Shown here: positions 17,027-24,835 of the stretch, piece by piece | How positions within the stretch are numbered: position 1 is the first letter of the stretch | Layout: each line of letters opens with the position of its first letter | Assembly: GCF_005871205.1 (NCBI RefSeq) | Contig: NZ_SWKM01000011.1 | Location: forward strand, 558,001-622,000 | Length of the DNA: 64,000 bases | Reading direction: 5' to 3' | DNA from: Marinobacter alexandrii | Lineage (GTDB): Bacteria; Pseudomonadota; Gammaproteobacteria; Pseudomonadales; Oleiphilaceae | Made by a program: the position numbers and the translations under genes | The notes under the pieces: model-generated | Seen by the model: the letters and a program-made list of their open reading frames with translations, nothing else | Database searches by the model: none | What the model was told of the DNA's origin: nothing

Positions 17027-18721
17027 ATGAAGGCTCAAGATTTTGTCGTGGCGCCAAAGGAAAGAAAGGTGCTCAGTCTTGGCGGTCAGGGTGCGACTTC
17101 CGTAAACATCAGCAAGTTTCTGGTTGTATGTGGTTTGTTGGGCCTTAGTGCGTTCATTGTGTATACCACAGGCGGTACCAAGTACGCATATCCATACGTG
17201 ATCTTCCTCCCCATCGTTTTAACAGCTGCTTGGTTTGGTTCTATTCCGGCAATCGTAAGCGCACTTGTTGCTGGCGTCCTCCTGGGGCCGTTGATGCCTC
17301 TCGATGCGAAAGCGGGCGTGATGCAGTCAACCGATAATTGGCTGATTCGAATTGGTTTCTTTTGCCTGATTGCGTTCTTCACCAGTTGGCTATTTCAGGC
17401 GCTTCGCAATTCCACTCTGCGCTTGCTGCGTGAGGTTCAGCTCGACAAAGACACCGGCCTGCCGAATAAAGCGGCGTTGAATGAAGATCTCAGAAGAGTG
17501 TTGTCTTTTGCTCGCTCTCAAAAAACGTCGAAGGCCTCGCCGGCGGTCATCCTGATACGCATGCAGGATCTGTGGGAAGTCATTGATGCAATGGGTTCCG
17601 AGGCCGCGGAAAAAGTCGTCAAGTCCGTCGCAGATAACATCCGTTCTGCGTTTCGCGCAGAGCACCGAATATATCGTTTCAGCAACTCTGAATTGTTGTT
17701 GCTGTTTTTCGCTGAATCGCGGGAAGACGTCGACTCAGCCGCCGGCCTTGTTAGTCGCGTCGGTGAAAAGGAATCAGAAGTCGATGGTCTGCCATTGAGG
17801 GTACAGTTAGTCGCTGGTAGCTATTTGGTGGATCAACATGATCTTGCCCCAGAGCTGGTCATCAATCGCGCGCGTACGGGGCTGGTTGCCGCCATTGAAA
17901 CCAGTCAGTTCTATAAAGCCTATGATCCGGTCTTGGACCGGCAGACAGCAGGACGGGTTCAGCTAATCTCGCGGGTGAGAGATGGCTTGGCAAAGAATCA
18001 GTTCACGCTTTTCTATCAGCCCAAAATTTGCCTGAAAACAGGTGAGCATATCGGCAGCGAGGGGTTGCTTCGGTGGTTTGATGACGACGGTAAAATGGTG
18101 TTGCCTGGGGTGTTCATGCCAAAGCTTGAGAGCACCACGTTGATTGAGCCCGTTACCCGTTTCGTTATCAGAAAAGCCTGTGAGGATATTGAGCAGTTCA
18201 ATTTGTCGGCCGTGAGTATTAATTTTTCCACCAAGAACCTGCGGGACGATGCGTTAATTCAGAATCTGGGCGAGATCGTCTCACTCTATGGCGTTGAACC
18301 CGGCAAGCTGGAGATCGAAATCACTGAAGGGGCGCTGATAAGTGATCCCGCGCATGCCAAGTTGTCCATTGAACGCCTGAGAGAGCAGGGCTTTCTTGTA
18401 AGCTTGGACGACTTTGGTACCGGGTATTCGTCGTTTCAGTATCTCTCCCAGTTACCGCTCTCAGGATTGAAAATCGATCGGGCCTTTGTGATGGAACTGG
18501 AGAACAGCGCCCGCGCCCGCACGGTGCTAAGTTCGATGGTGAAAATGGCCCATGCTCTGGACCTCACCGTTACTATTGAGGGCGTTGAGACGGCAGAGCA
18601 GTACGACATTGTGACTGAGCTTGGTGCCGACGTGGTGCAGGGCTTCTATTTCGCGAAACCGCTCTCTTGCAAGGACTATCAAGCCTGGGTGTGTGATCGA
18701 AAGGTGGACAGCCTGAACTGA
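17027..18721 (+). CDS. membrane GGDEF-EAL protein, probable c-di-GMP phosphodiesterase
   Basis: A 564-residue protein. Residues about 27-125 hold four hydrophobic segments (a DUF4118-like membrane sensor). A GGDEF-type domain follows (DTGLPNKAALNED at about 141), but the signature is degraded to SNSEL, so diguanylate cyclase activity is unlikely. The C-terminal EAL domain keeps EGLLRW (Glu345), the Asn in SINFS, EITEGAL, the metal-binding DDFGTGYSS (from about 461), KIDRAFV and QGFYFAKPL, so c-di-GMP hydrolysis is plausible. The GGDEF remnant may bind GTP and regulate. A terminator shared with ssrA follows. Confidence 0.92.
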   Translation: MKAQDFVVAPKERKVLSLGGQGATSVNISKFLVVCGLLGLSAFIVYTTGGTKYAYPYVIFLPIVLTAAWFGSIPAIVSALVAGVLLGPLMPLDAKAGVMQSTDNWLIRIGFFCLIAFFTSWLFQALRNSTLRLLREVQLDKDTGLPNKAALNEDLRRVLSFARSQKTSKASPAVILIRMQDLWEVIDAMGSEAAEKVVKSVADNIRSAFRAEHRIYRFSNSELLLLFFAESREDVDSAAGLVSRVGEKESEVDGLPLRVQLVAGSYLVDQHDLAPELVINRARTGLVAAIETSQFYKAYDPVLDRQTAGRVQLISRVRDGLAKNQFTLFYQPKICLKTGEHIGSEGLLRWFDDDGKMVLPGVFMPKLESTTLIEPVTRFVIRKACEDIEQFNLSAVSINFSTKNLRDDALIQNLGEIVSLYGVEPGKLEIEITEGALISDPAHAKLSIERLREQGFLVSLDDFGTGYSSFQYLSQLPLSGLKIDRAFVMELENSARARTVLSSMVKMAHALDLTVTIEGVETAEQYDIVTELGADVVQGFYFAKPLSCKDYQAWVCDRKVDSLN

Positions 18722-18740
18722 TTGCTGTCTCAGATAACGA

Positions 18741-18769
18741 AAAAAGCCCCTGAAATCAGGGGCTTTTTT
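18741..18769. terminator. bidirectional terminator between the GGDEF-EAL gene and ssrA
   Basis: AGCCCCTGA and TCAGGGGCT form a near-perfect palindrome flanked by A and T tracts on both sides, so it can stop transcription from both convergent genes. Confidence 0.9.
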
Positions 18770-18778
18770 CTGGGTAGT

Positions 18779-19143
18779 TGGTGGAGACGGCGGGAATTGA
18801 ACCCGCGTCCGCCAGTACTCAACCTTGAGAGTCTACATGCATAGCGTCCTTCTATTAATTTAACTTCAAGCGACCCGAAGGTCAGGGTGCAAGAAGCGAT
18901 CTCTTTATATCTTAGCCGTTAACCAGTGAGCTCTGGGTAACGGAGCATCCCGTAAGCGATGACGTCCTGAGATGTAGCTCTGGGCTACGGGCGACCCAGT
19001 CAGGACGACTAGCAGCTTACGCTGCTAGTGCGTAGTTTTCGTCGTTTGCGACTATTGCGTTGCAGCTTTGGATTAACGAGATTGGCTGCCATCTCGACAT
19101 GCACTCAAGGGTTCGCCACCGGCGTCGAAGCCATGTCGTCCCC
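18779..19143 (-). ncRNA. ssrA: transfer-messenger RNA (tmRNA)
   Basis: On the minus strand the RNA begins GGGGACGACATGG and ends in CCACCA, 365 bases in all, a normal one-piece tmRNA. The two ends form the tRNA-Ala-like domain, with the T-arm sequence GGTTCAATTCC... visible as its complement near the 3' end. The internal frame at 19017-19049 encodes the degradation tag ANDENYALAA followed by TAA. Together with SmpB, encoded 1.7 kb away on the same strand, it rescues stalled ribosomes and tags the incomplete protein for ClpXP and related proteases. Confidence 0.98.
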
Positions 19144-19151
19144 TTACCGAC

Positions 19152-19181
19152 AGTATATGTGTCCGGTTTGCCGTACTTCAA
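19152..19181 (-). promoter_or_regulatory. sigma-70 promoter of ssrA
   Basis: Read on the minus strand, TTGAAG (19181-19176) and TATACT (19157-19152) are separated by 18 bases. The predicted start lies about 8 bases further on, exactly at the first G of the tmRNA. Confidence 0.75.
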
Positions 19182-19232
19182 GGTTTGTTTCTGTCCATCG
19201 CGATTTTGAGGCAGATACTTGTACCTATCCGG

Positions 19233-20663
19233 TTAGCTCGCCTTGCGTTCAACGGCACCCTGCCGACCAGCCAGGGCAACGTGGCTGAGGGCCTCAAAGC
19301 TTTCCTGGAAGTACGCCATGATCTCGTCCGGATCGGCGTGCACGTTCTTGTCCACGGTGATGCCAAACTGCACGGTGCCGGCGTAACTGAAGATGCTCAT
19401 GCCTATGCCAATCGAGCCGCTCTGGGGTACCCAGAACATCGGCTGGGTGACTTTGCCACCGGCCAGGTACAGCGGCTCTTTCGGCCCGGGCACGTTGGTC
19501 AGCACGGCGGAGGCCTTGTTGCTGAGCAATCCGAGGGCGCGTCGCTCCAGCGCGTCGGGACCGCGGCCGAACAGGTCGAGCAGGCTGTAGGTCACCTGGG
19601 CCTGGTAGGAGCGCTTCAGGCGGTTCATGTTTTCCTGCACCTGCCGAAAGCACATGAAGGGATCCTGAACTTCCACCGGCAGGTTCACCAGCACCAGGCC
19701 GAATTGGTTGCCGAGTCTTTCAATCGGCTGGTTCAGTGGCCTCAGGTTGAACGGGACGGCAACCCGCAGGCCGCACTCGGGCACGGCTTCGCGACGGGCG
19801 GCGAAATGGCGCTGCAGGGCCCCGGTGGCGGTGCACATCAGGGTGTCGTTCACGGTGCCGCCGAGGGCTTTGGCGCAGGCTTTCACTTCATCCAGATCTA
19901 GCGGTTTGGCCCAGGCGACGTGTTTGCGCCCGCACAATGGGCGCCGCAGTCCGGTCTCTGGCTCGAACGGCGCAAGGCCCAGCTTGAGCAGATCGAATGC
20001 GACGCTGCCGGCGGTGGACGCCAGTTTGACAGGATAGTTCGGGTCTTCACGAACCGACTGGATGAAGAGCTTGGTCTGATAGGTTGCGGTCTGAATATTG
20101 TCCACAGCCCGGTGCAGGGTGCTTTGTAGCCATGACCGTTTTGGTGCTGGTCGGTTTGGGCTTGCGGCCACTTTCAGCAGCACTGGTTCCGGGGTTTTGT
20201 CGGTCAGCGACAGCATCACTCGCACCAGGGAAATACCATCGGCGATGCAGTGATGGATGCGGATCAGCAGTGCGCTACCGCCCTGGTAATTGTCGATGTA
20301 GTGCATTTGCCAGAGTGGCCGCCGGAAATCCATTGCGGTGCTGTTCAGATCGCCCACCAGTTTCTGCAATTGGGCCTGGTCCGCCTTGCCGGGCAGGGCA
20401 ACCATGTGCAGATGGTTGTCCAGATCAAAGGACGGGTCGTCCTGCCAGTAAGCGCGGTCGCCGGTGTCGACTATCCGCTGGCGAAACTGACGGAAACGCA
20501 GGAGCCGCTCTTCGAGTGTGCGTCTGAGATGCTTAACGGAAATCGGACGGTCGATCACCAACAGGCTGCAGACCATCATCGGGTTTTCCGGGCTGTCCAT
20601 GCGCAGCCATGCGCGATCGACGGCCGCCACGGGTGTTCGGGTATGAGAGGGGAGAAGAGACAT
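19233..20663 (-). CDS. wax ester synthase/diacylglycerol acyltransferase (WS/DGAT)
   Basis: A 476-residue member of the bifunctional WS/DGAT family. The catalytic HHxxxDG motif is HHCIADG at residues 137-143; the second family signature, a PFNLRP-type stretch (VAVPFNLRPL) followed by GNQFGLVLVNLP, and the C-terminal NVPGP motif are present. These enzymes esterify fatty acyl-CoA to long-chain alcohols or diacylglycerol, making storage lipid; Marinobacter carries several paralogues. I chose the ATG at 20663, with AGGGAG just upstream, rather than an in-frame ATG 32 codons earlier. The gene sits between smpB and ssrA, all on the minus strand. Confidence 0.92.
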   Translation of the reverse strand: MSLLPSHTRTPVAAVDRAWLRMDSPENPMMVCSLLVIDRPISVKHLRRTLEERLLRFRQFRQRIVDTGDRAYWQDDPSFDLDNHLHMVALPGKADQAQLQKLVGDLNSTAMDFRRPLWQMHYIDNYQGGSALLIRIHHCIADGISLVRVMLSLTDKTPEPVLLKVAASPNRPAPKRSWLQSTLHRAVDNIQTATYQTKLFIQSVREDPNYPVKLASTAGSVAFDLLKLGLAPFEPETGLRRPLCGRKHVAWAKPLDLDEVKACAKALGGTVNDTLMCTATGALQRHFAARREAVPECGLRVAVPFNLRPLNQPIERLGNQFGLVLVNLPVEVQDPFMCFRQVQENMNRLKRSYQAQVTYSLLDLFGRGPDALERRALGLLSNKASAVLTNVPGPKEPLYLAGGKVTQPMFWVPQSGSIGIGMSIFSYAGTVQFGITVDKNVHADPDEIMAYFQESFEALSHVALAGRQGAVERKAS

Positions 20664-20803
20664 TTGCACTCCCTTTGCAAGGCCTCGGGAACCCCCGAGT
20701 ATAGGCCTGATTGAAAATTGTGCAAAGCGAGTGCGAATGCGACATACCTGAGTTGCCATTTAACGCTAGCGTCAGGTATGGAAGAGGCTGGTTTGGCCGG
20801 GGA

Positions 20804-21283
20804 TCAGGCGTTGGCGTCGCGCAGAATACGCTGCTTCTGGCGATTCCAGTCGCGTTCTTTCTCGGTGGCCCGCTTGTCGAACTGTTTCTTACCGGTCACC
20901 AGGGCGATCTCGCACTTCACCTTGTTCTTCTTCCAGTACAGGGCAAGTGGGATGCAGGTGCGACCGGTCTGGTTCACCTTGCCAATGATCTTGGCAATTT
21001 CCTTGGCGTGCAGCAGCAGCTTGCGGGTGCGGGTCGGATCGGCGATCACGTGAGTGGACGCGGTGTTCAACGGCGTGATGTGCGACCCAAGCAGCCAGGC
21101 CTCGCCATTTTTCAGCAACACATAGGCGTCCACCAGTTGGGCCTTGCCAGCGCGCAGGGATTTCACCTCCCAACCCAGCAGGGCCAGGCCGGCTTCGAAG
21201 CGTTCCTCAATGTGGTACTCGTGTTTCGCCTTTTTATTCAGGGCGATGGTACTGCTCGGCGTTCCGGGCTTTTTCTTGCTCAT
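20804..21283 (-). CDS. smpB: tmRNA-binding protein SmpB
   Basis: A 159-residue protein matching SmpB throughout: N-terminal [15 protein letters not shown], the core [14 protein letters not shown] and LLLHAKEI, and a basic C-terminal tail ([19 protein letters not shown]) that enters the empty mRNA channel of the ribosome. SmpB binds tmRNA and carries it to stalled ribosomes. ssrA lies downstream beyond the WS/DGAT gene. Confidence 0.97.
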   Translation of the reverse strand: MSKKKPGTPSSTIALNKKAKHEYHIEERFEAGLALLGWEVKSLRAGKAQLVDAYVLLKNGEAWLLGSHITPLNTASTHVIADPTRTRKLLLHAKEIAKIIGKVNQTGRTCIPLALYWKKNKVKCEIALVTGKKQFDKRATEKERDWNRQKQRILRDANA

Positions 21284-21463
21284 GAATCAGTTAATCCGGG
21301 GTCGGACGAATGAACGAATTGGCCGGCATGGTCGCCGGCAAAACGGCCATTGTAGCTCAGGACTGCCAGACCGGTCACGAAATCGCCGCGATCGGCTTTG
21401 TCTGGTCGTGCGTCGGCGAGTCGATCAGCTACAATGTCAGGCCAGAATCGACCAGGGACGCGA

Positions 21464-23086
21464 ATGCCTACGCCGTATCAGACACACATCGGGTCCTTCA
21501 CCCGCAAATCGACGTTTTTCTGGGCCGCGTTGGGCGCCACTGTCGGGCTCGCCAATCTGTGGCAGTTTCCCTATCTTGCCAGTCTGCACGGTGGTGGGCT
21601 CTTTATCCTTATCTACCTGGCTTGCCTGCTGCTGGTGACCTTTCCATTGATGGTCACTGAGGCGGCGTTGGGCCGGTATTCCCGTCATGGCCTGGTGCTG
21701 GCGCTCGACGGCTTTGTCCGCACTGCCAAGGCGTCTAATGCCTGGCTCATCGTGGGTCGGCTCGGGATTCTTGCGGCGTTTCTGGTGTTGTCGTTCACTG
21801 CCGTGTTTGGCTCCATTGCGCTGGCCTACGTGTTCTATGGCGCGATAGGCAAATTCTCGGGCATTGATCAGGCCGGTGCCACTCAGATTCTTGCCGGACT
21901 GGTGTCCGATCCCCGTGAATACCGGATGTTCATGAGCTGGCACGCGCTTTTTCTGGTGCTGGTTATCTGGGTGTCGATCCAGGGCGTGGTCAAAGGGCTT
22001 GAGCGCGCACTGAGAGTGGTTGTGCCGGGAACTCTGCTGTTAATGGTGTTGCTGTTTGCGCTTGCGGTTTGGCACGGTCGGGTCGATGGTGCCATTGACC
22101 ATATTCTGGCAGCCCACCCCGAGGATGTCAGCTTCGCCAGTGTGAAGGCGGCCTTGTTCCACGCCTTCTTCACCCTGGGCCTCGGCATGGGTGTGTGGGC
22201 GATCTTTGGAGCCTACACCGCACCGCAGACCCGGCTGAAGCGTTCCATCCTGGCAGTGGTGCTGATGGATACCTTGGTGGCCATCGTCGCCGGCCTGATG
22301 ATTTTCTCGGTGGCGGCTGGCGGCACCAGCTTTGACGGTGAGCGCGGCTTTGGCTTGCTGTTTGTGTCGCTGCCGGTGACTCTGGCGGCGTTCCCCGCCA
22401 GTCAGTTCGTGATTGCGGTGGTCTTTTTGCTGACGGTAATGATTGTCTGGACCACCTCCCTGGCGTTAATGGAGCCAGTGGTGGGCTGGTTCCGGGAATG
22501 GACCGGCGCGCCCCGAGGCTGGTCGGCGCTGATCATCGGCCTCGCGGTCTGGTTTGCGGGCCTGGCGTCGCTGTTGTCATTCAATGTTTGGGCCAGTGAC
22601 CGGATGGCCGGTGCCACGGTGTTTCGCTGGTTGGAGTTGATTACCGGTGGCCTGTTGATACCGGCCGTTGCTATCCTGGTGTCGGTGTTCACCGGTTGGC
22701 GGATTACCCGAAGCCTGTCGAGCCAGATGCTGGGCCCGGCGCCCAAGCTGTTTGCCGGTATCTGGTTCTGGGTGATGCGCCTGGTGTTGCCGGTGGTGGT
22801 GGCGTACATCGGCCTTCAATACACCGCCTTTTCTCTTACCAATTTGTGTGAATCCGGCAGCGATGGCATCTGGTGCAGTCAGCCTGCCACCGTGCTGTTT
22901 GAACCTGGTGAAGAAGCCCTGCTGGAGGAGTCGGCACCTACAGCGCAGCGTGAACCTGATGCGGCTGGTGAGATTCCCGAGGAGGCCGCGCCGGCCGGTG
23001 ACACAGAGGGAGAAATGCCAGCGAAGGAGTCTGAGCCCGGCGAAAATGCCCCCAAAGACGGCGAGATCCTTTATCATAGCGTTTGA
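21464..23086 (+). CDS. sodium-dependent transporter, NSS/SNF family
   Basis: A 540-residue membrane protein with about 12 spans. The first span carries the sodium- and substrate-site motif GATVGLANLWQFPYL, the hallmark of neurotransmitter:sodium symporters such as LeuT. It should import an amino acid or similar amine with Na+. The start at 21464 has AGGGA upstream; an earlier in-frame start at 21398 adds only non-conserved residues. The last 60 residues form a soluble acidic tail rich in Glu, Pro and Ala, unusual for the family. It interrupts the commonly adjacent smpB and ratA genes. Confidence 0.9.
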   Translation: MPTPYQTHIGSFTRKSTFFWAALGATVGLANLWQFPYLASLHGGGLFILIYLACLLLVTFPLMVTEAALGRYSRHGLVLALDGFVRTAKASNAWLIVGRLGILAAFLVLSFTAVFGSIALAYVFYGAIGKFSGIDQAGATQILAGLVSDPREYRMFMSWHALFLVLVIWVSIQGVVKGLERALRVVVPGTLLLMVLLFALAVWHGRVDGAIDHILAAHPEDVSFASVKAALFHAFFTLGLGMGVWAIFGAYTAPQTRLKRSILAVVLMDTLVAIVAGLMIFSVAAGGTSFDGERGFGLLFVSLPVTLAAFPASQFVIAVVFLLTVMIVWTTSLALMEPVVGWFREWTGAPRGWSALIIGLAVWFAGLASLLSFNVWASDRMAGATVFRWLELITGGLLIPAVAILVSVFTGWRITRSLSSQMLGPAPKLFAGIWFWVMRLVLPVVVAYIGLQYTAFSLTNLCESGSDGIWCSQPATVLFEPGEEALLEESAPTAQREPDAAGEIPEEAAPAGDTEGEMPAKESEPGENAPKDGEILYHSV

Positions 23087-23152
23087 TCAATCGTAGCTGG
23101 TTGGCTACGCGTATACCTTTTTGAATGTCTGCCAGCAGGACCGTCGGTTTCC

Positions 23153-23596
23153 ATGCCCCATCAGATCGATAAAACAGCCCTTGTCATGCACTCGGCCGAG
23201 CGCATGTTCCACCTGGTAAACGATGTTGCCCGTTACCCGGAGTTTCTGCCGTGGTGTGCCAACACTGAAATCCATGAGCAGAATGCGGAGGAAATCACCG
23301 CGTCCATGGAGATTGCCAAGGGGGGCGTGCGCCATACTCTGACTACCCGCAATCAATTGCTGCAGCCTGAAGTTATCGAGATGAGCCTGGTGGATGGTCC
23401 GTTCCGGAATCTGGCCGGTCGCTGGCATTTCAAACCGCTGAGTGACAGCGCCTGTAAAGTGATCCTGACGTTGGAATTCGAGTTCACGGGTTCGCTGTCG
23501 CGCATGGCTTTTGGCGCGGTGTTCAGCCAGGCCGCCACCACCATGGTAGATGCATTCTGCAAGCGGGCGGACCAGTTATATCAGGGGGCGATGTAA
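23153..23596 (+). CDS. ratA: RatA/Coq10 family START-domain protein
   Basis: A 147-residue protein of the polyketide cyclase/START (Coq10-RatA) family, with the typical N-terminal ALVMHSAERMFHLVNDVARYPEFLPWC-type region. E. coli RatA was described as blocking 70S assembly, while the Coq10 branch binds ubiquinone; the ubiquinone role is often considered the ancestral one. The stop codon overlaps the start of rnfH (TAATG), so the two are translationally coupled. The pair ratA-rnfH near smpB, bamE and fur is a conserved gammaproteobacterial cluster. Confidence 0.92.
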   Translation: MPHQIDKTALVMHSAERMFHLVNDVARYPEFLPWCANTEIHEQNAEEITASMEIAKGGVRHTLTTRNQLLQPEVIEMSLVDGPFRNLAGRWHFKPLSDSACKVILTLEFEFTGSLSRMAFGAVFSQAATTMVDAFCKRADQLYQGAM

Positions 23597-23877
23597 TGCC
23601 CCATGTGGAAGTGGCTTATGCTCGTCCGGATCGGCAGGAAATCGTCCCGGTGAAAGTGCCTGAGGGCACCACTGCGCTTGAGGCGGTGAAGCTGTCCGGC
23701 ATTGTTGCAATCTTCCCGGAAATCGAGCCCGACGGCATCGACATGGGCATCTTTGGCAAGGTGATCAAAGATCCGTCCGCGCATCCGTTGCGGGAGGGTG
23801 ACCGGGTTGAGCTCTATCGCCCGCTCCAGATCGATCCAAAGCAGGCGCGTCTGAACCGGGCCAAGAAGAAAGGCTGA
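23596..23877 (+). CDS. rnfH: RnfH/RatB family ubiquitin-like protein
   Basis: A 93-residue RnfH-family protein with a beta-grasp (ubiquitin-like) fold: VEVAYARPDRQEIVPVKVPEG at the start, IGIFGKVI-like core (GIFGKVIKD) and VELYRPL followed by a basic tail (ARLNRAKKKG). The function is not settled; it regularly accompanies ratA. Its ATG overlaps the ratA stop codon by one base. It converges on bamE with only about ten bases between the stops. Confidence 0.92.
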   Translation: MPHVEVAYARPDRQEIVPVKVPEGTTALEAVKLSGIVAIFPEIEPDGIDMGIFGKVIKDPSAHPLREGDRVELYRPLQIDPKQARLNRAKKKG

Positions 23878-23887
23878 GCGCTCCGGC

Positions 23888-24214
23888 TTAGTAGGCGGGT
23901 GTTTCTTCCAGCAGTTGGGCTTCGTAGTGGGAGAACTGGTCGTCGTTGTAGTACACGATGATGCGCTGTTCCTGGATGTCGCCGCCACCACGCTGGAAGG
24001 TATACACGTAATATTCCCTGGATGAGTCGATCGGATTCAGCATCAGGGGGGTTCCCATCACTGCATGCACCTGACTGCGGGGGATGCCCGCGGTCAATGC
24101 CGTCAGCTCTTCATCGGTCACAATGTTGCCTTGCTGGACGTTGATTTTATACACGCCAGGAAAGGCACAACCGGCCATAATGAGAGTGAGAATCAGAGCT
24201 GTGAGCTTTTGCAT
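23888..24214 (-). CDS. bamE: outer-membrane assembly lipoprotein BamE (OmlA)
   Basis: A 108-residue lipoprotein with a lipobox MAGC (Cys16) and the SmpA/OmlA domain: VYKINVQQGN, LTALTAGIPRSQVHAVMGTPL and a YYVYTFQRGG strand. BamE is an accessory part of the BAM complex that folds beta-barrel proteins into the outer membrane. It is divergent from fur, a conserved arrangement in pseudomonads and relatives. Confidence 0.95.
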   Translation of the reverse strand: MQKLTALILTLIMAGCAFPGVYKINVQQGNIVTDEELTALTAGIPRSQVHAVMGTPLMLNPIDSSREYYVYTFQRGGGDIQEQRIIVYYNDDQFSHYEAQLLEETPAY

Positions 24215-24336
24215 CGTGGGGGGAAATCCTCTATCTTAAAATCGCCCGCCAGAGGCGGGTGTGGCACGGGGTAACCGTTTCAAGGCGGCTTCATCATACC
24301 GGAAGCCGAGAGACACACCAAAGAGTGAATCGTAAC

Positions 24337-24747
24337 ATGTCATCTGAAAACACCGAATTACGCAAAGTCGGTCTGAAAGTTACTCTGCCGAGAGTGAAAA
24401 TCTTCAATATCCTGGAAACTTCCGAAGAGCATCACCTCAGTGCCGAGGACGTGTACAAGAAATTGCTGGAGCAGGGCGATGATGTGGGCCTGGCGACGGT
24501 ATACCGGGTGCTTACCCAGTTCGAAGCGGCGGGCCTGGTTTTGCGCCACAACTTCGAGGGTGGTCACGCGGTGTTCGAGATGGCCGGCGACGACCACCAC
24601 GATCACATGGTCTGCACCCAGACCGGCGAAGTCATCGAGTTCGTTGACGAAGTGATCGAAGAGCGACAGCAGAAAATCGCGAAGGAGCATGGCTTCGAGA
24701 TCGTCGATCACAGCCTGATCCTGTACGTAAAGCCGATTAAGTCGTAA
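24337..24747 (+). CDS. fur: ferric uptake regulator Fur
   Basis: A 136-residue Fur protein with the N-terminal winged helix (LPRVKIFNIL, SAEDVYKKLL, VGLATVYRVLTQFE) and the C-terminal metal-binding, dimerising part (DDHHDHMVC). With Fe2+ it represses iron-uptake genes. I chose the ATG at 24337, which matches the usual N-terminus; a GTG-led extension to 24259 is not conserved. As in Pseudomonas Fur, the second cysteine of the CxxC pair is replaced (CTQT). No clear Fur box was found in the 122-base divergent bamE-fur spacer. Confidence 0.96.
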   Translation: MSSENTELRKVGLKVTLPRVKIFNILETSEEHHLSAEDVYKKLLEQGDDVGLATVYRVLTQFEAAGLVLRHNFEGGHAVFEMAGDDHHDHMVCTQTGEVIEFVDEVIEERQQKIAKEHGFEIVDHSLILYVKPIKS

Positions 24748-24763
24748 GCAAAAAGTTGTAACC

Positions 24764-24793
24764 AAAAAAAGGGGCGGGTAATCAGCCCGCCCC
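24764..24793 (-). terminator. intrinsic terminator downstream of recN
   Basis: Read leftwards, GGGGCGGG and CCCGCCCC pair (8 bp) around CTGATTA and run into seven T residues. It follows the recN stop and lies between the convergent fur and recN genes. Confidence 0.88.
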
Positions 24794-24835
24794 AAACAGC
24801 TCTCAGGATCGAGAGGGGGATAGTGTGTCTGGTGC

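Noticed and set aside
23153..23877. ratA-rnfH as a toxin-antitoxin module
   Set aside because: The gene pair is a conserved housekeeping neighbourhood; RnfH has no antitoxin features, and Coq10-type ubiquinone function is a better general explanation.
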